DNA of 45,254 bases from Acanthamoeba lenticulata (Eukaryota; Discosea; Longamoebia; Acanthamoebidae): contig NAVB01001142.1 of assembly GCA_002179805.1 (NCBI GenBank), positions 1-45,254 of the forward strand, in the 5' to 3' direction. Every line of letters starts with the position of its first letter. The first letter of the stretch is position 1. Made by a program: the position numbers and the translations under genes. Below the pieces are notes generated by a model that saw only the letters and a program-made list of their open reading frames with translations, searched no databases and was not told the origin of the DNA. Positions 33,701 to 41,584 of the stretch are shown in pieces.

Positions 33701-33987
33701 AGGAGGTTGTGAGGCACAGCTCAGTGCTGGAGCTGACCCAAGGGGAACACCCATCGCCTTGGCACGTGCTACCACTTGAGAATTGTCGAGTAGCCACTGT
33801 TCGTCTGTGATGACAGGTAATTAGGCCGCATACGCTGAAGAAGACCAAGTGAGGGGCCGCCACCTTGAGTGAGGTTGGCTACTCCTGAAAAGGCGGGGCA
33901 CACCACCCTTGACGTTTCATACTCGAAGACAGCAGCGGCGAGCTGTTCGTGCCCAACAGAGATGCCCAAGACGGGAGGGGTGTTCAT
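27792..33987 (-). CDS. Chimeric Hsp70 with VIT and vWA domains inserted at the interdomain linker
   Basis: About 28 exons, start ATG 33987 ([20 protein letters not shown]), roughly 1,350 residues. Phases close across all introns I placed from 33987 to about 28892. Residues 1-375 are a divergent Hsp70 ATPase domain: [99 protein letters not shown]. About 380-520 is a VIT domain ([34 protein letters not shown]). About 655-860 is a vWA domain with MIDAS ([41 protein letters not shown]). A VWA5A-like region follows ([35 protein letters not shown]). At about 1005 it returns to Hsp70: [77 protein letters not shown]. The C-terminus is coiled-coil-like with one hydrophobic helix. No signal peptide. 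Exons after 28892 are less certain. Confidence 0.85.
33444..33513 (-). other. GC-AG intron in the chimeric Hsp70 gene
   Basis: On the minus strand the exon ends ATG GGC AAG followed by gcaagt, and the acceptor is catgacag before AGC CTG ACC. The join gives [15 protein letters not shown], which matches the Hsp70 pattern AYLGKTVTNAVVTVP exactly in register. The nearest GT would shift the frame. Confidence 0.75.
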
Positions 33988-34250
33988 GCTGCAGCTTTGA
34001 GTTGTACTGTCCCGCCCTCAAAAGATACCCTTTGTTTAGCAGCCTTCAATCCCTCACGATTGGCAGTTCGAGTGTTTCGAGTTAGCGCACACCCTCCACT
34101 GAAAACCCTGGTGGTCAAGTGAGCACGTTCTCTTGTGTTGCTGGTTCTGGGAACGCCTGAAATGCAAAGCTTTAAATGAAAAGGTCTTCGAAGAAAATAT
34201 AGAAAAGGATTGGCGCGCAAAGAAAATGACAAGGAAAACCGACACGTTGT

Positions 34251-36345
34251 TCATTTGTAGGGTTTGATGGCGTTGGTGACAGGGTCAGCGTGATGCACCC
34301 AGTCATGGGCGGGGAAGGGGATGAGCGTCGCCAGGAAGCACCGAGCATCAGCCGCCGAGAAGAGCGAGCCGCACACCATCACCGCGCAGGGCGCCTCGCC
34401 GGTGTTCTCGCTGGCTGCCAGCGCGAGGGCCGCCTTGATCCCGTCGCCCACCGAGGGCTTGCCCACCTCGGTCGCCTCCACCGCCAGTTCCTTGGGATGG
34501 GCAACGCTGACGTCGCCCTTGACGTCGGGCTGTGGGCCCGGCAGCACCTCGTACAGCTGTTGGCGCATCGCGGCGACGGGCGCGGCCTTGAAGTGCGTTG
34601 AGACGACAAACGCAATTTGGTGCGCGTGCTGGCTCACGATGGCCATGCACTCCCGAAGCTTCTTCTCGTAGAGACTGCAGCCCAGCACGACGACCAAGCG
34701 ACTACCGGAGAACCTGCAGAGAGTAGGAACCCAGACCCAGACCCGATCCAGTCAGCATGCGTCTGCCCAAGGAAGCGGACAGAGAGGAGAGAGAGAGAGA
34801 GAGCGGAGTCGACGTGCCTCTTCTTGGCGTAATCGAACAGCTTGTGCAGTCCGTCCTCGTTGTGGCCGCCGTCGATCACAAGAGGGATGGTGCGCTTGGC
34901 GTCTCCGCCAGCGGGTACGTGAAACAGTTCGAAGCGGCACGGGTGGAACACAAGGGACAGGCCGCGCATCAGCAAGCGCATCTTGGCGTCGACTTCTTCC
35001 GGAGCCTCCTCGCGCTCGAGCCAGAGGCGCAGCGCCGCCATCGCGAGCGTGACGTTTTCCCTCTGGGTATCACCCTCCAAACGGGGACGAACCAGTTCCG
35101 TGGCTTCCTCGTTCGCCTGGAGATCGGGGCCGGCGCAGGTCAGCCGCGGTGGTTGACGTCACACCGTAAAAAGGGAATAGGCTGGTCAAACGCACCGTGT
35201 CGATGACGTGTAGCTGCGTATGACGCAGACGCGCCTCCTCCTCGAAGACCTGGAGGACGTCCGGGTGCTGCGAGGCCATGGTCACGACCGGTATGCCCGG
35301 TTTCATGATTCCCGCCTGGCGTGTGTGGCAATTTCCTCGATGAGGTCAGCGCGGGTGCATGTGCTGTCGGAGAGCTCTTCCCGCATGTGACTGATGATAC
35401 CTTCTGCCAGGCGATCTTGGCAAGCGTGTCGCCGAGAACTTCCTGGTGGTCCTTGCTGATGCTGGTGATGATGCTCACCGGCAGACGTTCCGTGCCCTCG
35501 ATCACGTTCGTGGGGTCCCACCTGAGCCCGATGCGTCGCGAGCGGGATGAGATGACTCAATGGTCATAGGTGCGTGCTCGCGACGTACCGCCCTCCGAGT
35601 CCGGTTTCAAAGACAATGTAGTCCACCTTCATCTCCTCAAAGTAGAGGAAGGCCAGCAGCAGAAGCTTATCAAAGAAGGTGAAGTCGCGTGCGTGGTCAC
35701 CCGCCACGGCCTTGGCCTGCTCCACAAGAGGCCCCACACGATCCTGACAAGTGACGAAGACGCAAGGGAAGCAGGTGAGCCCCCAATGCTGTCCACACAC
35801 GATGAAGAGCTTCAGGTAGAGGTAGTGTCAAACCGCAGGCAAGAGCTCGCCATTAACCCGAATGCGCTCTCGGTAGGTGTGTATGTGCGGACTGCCCACG
35901 TCGCTTGGGGTGAGGAGCAGAACCATGACAGGGTGCACTAATCCAACAGGACAGCAGGCTCTACCTCATGAAACAACCAATCTTTTTGTCAGGCAAAGCC
36001 CTCAGGCAACCTTCCAGCACGGCGCACACGCTTCCCTGTCAGGTCGGGCACCAACACGAGACAAAATCGTTTGCATTTTCATCGTTCTGGCGGAAAGGGC
36101 AGGGAAGGGAGGACACGAACCTTGCCATTTGTTCCCGCAACATGGAAGAACTTCGCAGACGAGCCCAGGTGCTTGCACAGCGGAGGAGCGAGGGTGTCCG
36201 CTCCGGCTGGACGGAGGCCGAGGAGCCCCTGGAAGAACCGTTGGCGTTGCTCGAAGCGTGTTCGGCAAGCCTCCAGGGAATGTAAGAAGGTGGGAGTTCC
36301 TTCGGGCGGAAGCCACACCCAAGCCATGCCCGACAGGTCGCTCAT
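34251..36345 (-). CDS. folC: Folylpolyglutamate synthase / dihydrofolate synthase (FolC family)
   Basis: About eight exons; likely start ATG 36345 (MSDLSGMAWVW), although the N-terminus before FEQRQRFFQGLL is uncertain. Mur-ligase-type ATP-dependent ligase that adds glutamate to folates (and to dihydropteroate in bifunctional forms). The P-loop is FFHVAGTNGK|GSVCAVLEG, split by an intron. Further family motifs are MSPHIHTYRERIRVNGELLP, DYIVFETGLGGRWDPTNVIE, SISKDHQEVLGDTLAKIAWQ with KAGIMKPGIPVVT, and PLVIDGGHNEDGLHKLFDYA. The C-terminal domain (VVVLGCSLYEKKLRECMAIV ... FVVSTHFKAAPVAAM) completes the protein at NAIKPYK. The intron 34714-34817 has an AG|gcacgt donor. It lies tandem to and downstream of the uracil-DNA glycosylase gene and upstream of the chimeric Hsp70 gene, all on the minus strand. 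No clear organelle leader was seen. Confidence 0.85.
34714..34817 (-). other. GC-AG intron in the FolC gene
   Basis: The exon ends GCC AAG AAG AG and continues gcacgtcgac; the acceptor is ctctgcag before G TTC TCC GGT. Only the GC donor gives phase 2 for the downstream frame. The GT three bases inside (gcac|gtcg) would lead straight to a stop. Confidence 0.75.
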
Positions 36346-36573
36346 CTCTCACCTCCTCCCGCTCGGCAAGCAACGAAACACGCTCGCGAGGATGTTTTTG
36401 TCGACCAAGCTTTTGGCCGTGGAGTGGAAGGCCACTTCTGTGCGACCGCCGCTGGGCCGGTCGGACACCTTGCACACGCCCAAGTGCGCGGGTGATGAGC
36501 GTGGCTTGTGTGTACCACCAGGGCTGATGAGCAGGAGCAGCAGTGCCAAAATTGCAAATTGCATTGACCGGCT

Positions 36574-38315
36574 TCACTCCGGGGTTTGAGGCCTCGCGGC
36601 CCCATCAGGATCCACGCCTTCGCCGTCTTCGTTCTCCTCCTGAAGCTCCTCTGCAGCGCCCTTGTGCTCTTCTTCTTCTTCTTCTTCTTCTTCTGCTCCT
36701 GCTTCCTCCTTTTGTTGGGCAGCCCACAGATCCTGGTGTTCGGCGAGCCAGCGCCGCTGGTTTTCACGCTCCTCATCCTTGCTGTCGAGCTTCCACTCGA
36801 TGGGCATCTTGGCCTCTCCCGCCAGTGTGCGTTGTCTGAATCCCAACGCCCACGCGTCCAAGCAAGGCACAACCACGCTACATGAGCAACGTATGCCCAC
36901 ATCAACTGCGACGCACCTGAGTGACGCATACTTGAGCAGATTGTTGGCGGTCGAGAAGTGGCGGTTGCCAGCAAACTTGTTGCCGGCTAGGGGTGATGGA
37001 TGCGCCGCAACAAGGACGTGGTGCTTCCTCTTGTTGATGATCTTGCCTGTTTGTGCGCACATTACATGGTTTCATCACGGTTTATCCCATCAAGAACCAC
37101 TCGGGAGTGGGGAACCGACCTTTCTCCTGCGCGTATCGGCCCCAGAGCATAAAGATGACACCCTCCTTCTTGTTGTTGATAGCCTTGATTATGGCATCCG
37201 TGAAGCTCTCCCACCCTTTGCCCTGGTGCGAGTTGGGCTTGGCCGCTTCGACCGTGAGAACGGCGTTGAGGAGCAGCACGCCCTGCCGCGCCCATTTCTG
37301 AATAGAAGGACGTTGAGTCATAAGAGATAGAGAGAGAGAGAGAGAGCTCAAACAGAGAACGAGTCAGCTTTGAGCGCGCACCTCCAGGTTGCCGTGGTTC
37401 GGCATTTCAAAGTCAACGTCGGGGTCATCGAGAAGCTCTGTTGCAAAGTCGCGCATCAGCGCAAGGCTACTAATGAGCAGAGCGGTGGTGAGGGAAACAG
37501 ACCCTTAAAGACATTCTTCAAGGAGGGTGGTGCGTTGACGCCCAAAGCCACCGAGAAGGCAAGGCCGTGCGCCTGACCCGCCCCGTGGTACGGGTCCTGC
37601 CCTAGAATCACAACCTTGACATCGTCGAAGGGGCATAGGTTCAGTTGGCTGAAGACCTGGTCCGCCGGTGGGTAGATGGTCTTGGCCTGCCGCTCCTGCT
37701 CGAGGAACTTGGCCAGCCGCACGAAATACGGTTCCTGGTCGCGCGTGGTCGTGAGTCATCCATCTTATGACCCGGTGCTTCCGGGCGGCGCACCGTGAAC
37801 TCAGGCTCGAGCACTCGGCGCCACGACTGGTCATGCAGATCAGCGATGAGGTGCGCCACTTGAGGCGCTAGTTCGGTGGGCTGCAGGTCCAGCAGTAGTG
37901 AGCATACTTGACTTATTCACAAAGGGCTTGTGCTGATGGTGCAACGCACGCGACTTTGTTTCTTGGGTGGCTCGCTAGTGGAGGACGTAGTAGTGGCAAA
38001 GGTTGAGGGTAGTTTCCTCTTCGCGGGAGAAGAAGCTTCGGAAGCCGAACCTTTCGTAGATGCCGCTGCTTTCCCGCCTGAACCTGCAAAGAAGGCCAAG
38101 AGCGAGGTTTGTTTCTTCTGTGATGCCATCAGGTCGTCGTGCCACACGTTAGGCGGACGCCACAAGTTCGACGATCTGTGGGTGGCGAATTCTCGCGAGA
38201 CAAAATTGAAAGATGGCCAAGATTGGCACTTGTGCTTAGCACAGACGTCGAGGAAGCGAGAGCTGCCCGAGAGCTGGTGGAAGCCAAGTGCGGCTTGGGT
38301 GCTCCTGCGCATCAA
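36574..38315 (-). CDS. UNG: Uracil-DNA glycosylase, family 1 (UNG), with PIP box and acidic tail
   Basis: About seven exons. It excises uracil from DNA in base excision repair. From ATG 38315 the N-terminus ([15 protein letters not shown]...) is basic and Ser/Arg-rich, like a mitochondrial leader. An internal in-frame ATG at 38129 begins [19 protein letters not shown], in which QTSLLAFF is a textbook PCNA-interacting (PIP) box, as at the start of human nuclear UNG2. Catalytic elements are [20 protein letters not shown] (general-base Asp in GQDPYHG), [45 protein letters not shown] and [13 protein letters not shown] (HPSPL). After the usual C-terminal [10 protein letters not shown] there is an extra tail of about 75 residues rich in Glu. 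Two start sites would give mitochondrial and nuclear isoforms, as inferred from sequence. It is divergent from the RlaP-RNA ligase gene. Confidence 0.93.
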
Positions 38316-38436
38316 CGGTTAGGCGGGAAGCGCGTGCCTGGAATTGTTTCCTAGAAGAAAACTGAAACGGGTTTTTTTCTCGCTGTTATTTACCAAGAGT
38401 GCCTGCCCTTACGCAAGAGGGCTCACTTCGCGCTTG
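38316..38436. promoter_or_regulatory. Shared divergent promoter of UNG and RlaP-RNA ligase genes
   Basis: About 121 bp separate the first UNG ATG (38315, minus) from the likely ligase ATG (38437, plus). If UNG starts at its internal ATG (38129) the shared space grows to about 307 bp. If the ligase starts at the in-frame ATG 38344 the space shrinks to 28 bp. No specific element was recognised. Confidence 0.45.
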
Positions 38437-41400
38437 CACATGGAGGCAGACCAGCCACAATCGTTCACGCCCACGCTGGCAAACCTCGTCACCAAGCTAA
38501 AGAACAAGGATCCGGAAATCGAAAAGCGCATCCTCAACGTCTACTTGTGGTGTGTTTCCCTCTCCGTCTCGCCCAACATTCTCTTTTCGTCTGAAGTGCG
38601 GTTGGTGCACAGGGGATCGCGAGTATACGGGTTAGCCAACAAAAACTCTGACTACGACTTCCTGGTCGTGACCACGCACGAGGAAGAGCCCACAACCTGG
38701 AACAAGGCGTACGTGTTCTGCGTGCTGTCTGTAGTATTGTGGCCGCGTTCCCACCTCCCTTTGCGTGCAGCACACATGACAAGAACTTCCCCGGCTATGA
38801 TGACGCCGACGTCAACGTGTCTCTCGTCAGTGTCCACTACTGGCGCCGCATGGTTCGCCGCCCTGGCCAGGTTTCAATCGCCCATTGATCTGACGTCACA
38901 TGTGTGGCAGCTGCTGGAGCATCGTCACGAAGCCCAACAGTGCTACTTCCTTCCTCCCGAGTTTGTGCGCTTCTTTCCATCACCGACCCACCCCAGCCTG
39001 CGGTCGTGTCCCGCTCTCACAACCACGTTGCGCTCCGAGTAGAAACTCAAGGAGGAACTCGTCATCGAGTTCGACGTGGATGAAGACGTACTCCGCCGCA
39101 CGGTCATGTTCGCCGCTCGGCAGCGCTTTAGGTTTGCACAGTGTACTCTCCCAGCCAATGTATGGGCAAGTGTGGTCTTACGCGCCATCGTCCAGCATCG
39201 CGCAGTGGAACTGGAACAGCCCGCTGGAGGTCTACAAGAGCAAGAAGGACATCGTGCATGCTCTCCGCTACCTCCTCTTTGCTCACCAGATCCTCGTCCA
39301 CGGCAAGGTTCGTCTGGGGACAATGCAGCAACTGGGCGCACAACCTGTCCGGTGTGAGGAAGCGTCGAAGCTCAGCAGCTCCCTCCCCGCAATTGTTGGC
39401 GTGCGCAGATCGTCGACTACTCAGCGGCCAACTCGTACTATCACCGCATCATGGCCGAACCCGACGTGAAAGCCCTCGTGGATCTGGACTACTACCGCGA
39501 CGAGAAGGAGCGCATCGCCAAGGCCTTCAAGGTCCTTTTCCTTCCATCGGCCTGCTCCCTGTCTCCCTCGCCTCACCTCCCCCCCCCAAATTCTCCTCTC
39601 CCGGAATGGACGCTTCCTGTGGTCAGGCGACGACCGTGCTCAAGTACTTCCACACGAAGTGCGAAACGGTGATCCACAGCCTCAAGCACACGGTGCCGCT
39701 GCGTGAGAATCTTGACGACTACTTCAGCCATCCCAAGGTGCTCGAGCGCGTCTGTTTTGATCCCTCCTTTCCTTGAGGCTCGCCTGCTCCACTCGTGCTT
39801 GACTCGGGGCGGCCGCAGACCGGTGATCCCGACGCTCCCGATGAACTGCGCGTGGAAGCAGGGCTGGCCACGGTGGGCCTGCTGCGGGCCTGCGGTCTGC
39901 CGGGCCTGCTCCAGCGGTACAAGGTGGCCGTCACTCGCCATCCGTCGCTGCGTCAGCTCGTGCACCTGTGCGCCGATGTACGTCCCGTGCCGGTCCTCGG
40001 CCCTCGGCCCTCACCGCGCAAGGACACCTCCTCTTACGTCTCTCGCCTTATTTCTTGCCGCCCGACTTCTGCAGTTCTTCACCCCGATGCCCAGCTCGCG
40101 CGTGTACCGCGAGTGCACGGGCCTCATCCTGGACGAGGCCGCGGACTGGGCGCCCGTCTGCGTGCCCCCGCCCCAGATCCAAGAGCTGGGCTGCCCCTCA
40201 GCCCCGCCCTTCTGCGAAGACGACTGGACCGACGTGCGCGTCTACGAGAAGGTGGATGGCACTGGCGTCAGCCTCTACCACCACGCCGGCGAATGGCGAC
40301 TCTCCACCCGCTGTACTTGCCTTGCCTTTCCCCTCATTACTGCCATCACTGCCAACAGCAGCAGCAGCAGCAGCACAACTGCTCACGATGCGTGGAACAA
40401 ACAAACAAACACAAGTCGAGGTGGCGACGCCCACGGTGATGATGGGGTTCAAGCGGGAGGAGAGCCAGACCGAGCTGCACCAGCTCTTTTGGGCCATTTG
40501 GAACGAACGGGGCTACGCCCTTCCGCAACGCACGGACCTGTGCTACCACTTCCAGCTGGCGTCGCGAGAGCACCGCTACCTTGTCAACTACCGCCGCAAC
40601 CAGCTGTTCCTCGTCTCCTGCTTCGACCTGGCCCAGGCCACCGAACTCGCCCCAGAGCCCGTCGCCGTACGACTCTTCATGGAGAGGCTTTCGGCCCCTG
40701 AGGCCTCGATGGGCTATCGCTGACGCGACAACAACAACGCGCAGGAGGCCAATGGGTGGACGTGCGTGCCGAGCTTCCCCGAGCTGCGAACCGAGGCCGA
40801 TGTGCGACGGGCCGCGGCCGCGCTGAACCCGTTTAAGTGCAAGGGGTTCGTCATGTGCCACCGGGCCACGTTCGAACGCAGGAAGATCAAGTCGGCCGAA
40901 TACGTGGCCGCCACGGCGCTCACCGACTACGTCGGGGTTCGTCCTTCCTCTCTTTCTCGTTCTGCCCACCCGATGCCTTTTGCCTCACCCCCAACCCGCG
41001 CAGCCGCCAAATCTGAGCGCAACGGAGCACCTGACCGTGAAGCAGCTGCACGAGATCATGCGCACCGGCCGGCTCGACGAGCTCCTTCACTACTACCCGC
41101 ACGTCGCCCCGATGGAAGCGGAGGACGGCCAGCACGCCACCACGGCGGGCGGCTTGGCGCTGGTGCTCCGCGGCCTCTACGGCGTCGACGTGCACACGCT
41201 GAGCGGCGAGGTGGAGGAGGTCTACGCGGCCATCCGCCACCTGCGAGCCGACAGGGTGGCCTTTGGCCGGCGGTCCAACGAGCACTGGTTCTGCGCGACG
41301 CTGATCGACATCCGAAATCGGCAGCTCGACGACGAAGCCCGCCAGACCGAGAAGGGCCGCGCCGAGGAGACCCGCGCCATCTACGTCTCGGCGCGCGAGT

Positions 41401-41531
41401 ACTTTGCGCTCCTTCCCGCCTTTTTGTTCGACAAGTTCATGCGCTCGCGCGCCCGACGCCTCGAGAGCGTTCGCAAGCTGAGCACCAACCAGCGCCACGC
41501 CCGCCACCAACCCCCTCTCGCGGGCAGCTGA
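38437..41531 (+). CDS. RlaP-type nucleotidyltransferase fused to ATP-dependent RNA ligase
   Basis: About 13 exons, roughly 720 residues. The N-terminal half is a DNA polymerase beta-like nucleotidyltransferase: LVHRGSRVYGLANKNSDYDF (GS...SDxD), then DADVNVSLVSVHYWRRM, LLEHRHEAQQCYFLPPEF, NSPLEVYKSKKDIVHALRYL and GKIVDYSAANSYYHRI. This matches the RlaP ('RNA repair pathway DNA polymerase beta') family. The C-terminal half is a covalent nucleotidyltransferase of RNA ligase type: RVYRECTGLILDEAADWAPV, VRVYEKVDGTGVSLYHH with the adenylated Lys in KVDG (motif I), REHRYLVNYRRNQLFLVS (motif III region), CKGFVMCHR (motif IV position) and ERRKIKSAEYV (motif V). The motif IV acidic residue reads as Lys. 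A conserved-looking C-terminal domain follows (YPHVAPMEAEDGQHATTAGG). The predicted role is repair or ligation of cleaved RNA; substrate unknown. It converges on the glycosyltransferase gene, 53 bp away. Confidence 0.82.
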
Positions 41532-41584
41532 AAAATGAAGAGCGAATAAAACGAACAAAAACACGATGGAGACGAGGGGGGCCA

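Noticed and set aside
36349..36564. Short minus-strand frame starting [17 protein letters not shown] (signal-peptide-like) between UNG and FolC
   Set aside because: It starts 10 bp after the UNG stop and ends just before the FolC start. I could not splice it to either gene in phase, and the hydrophobic start is short.
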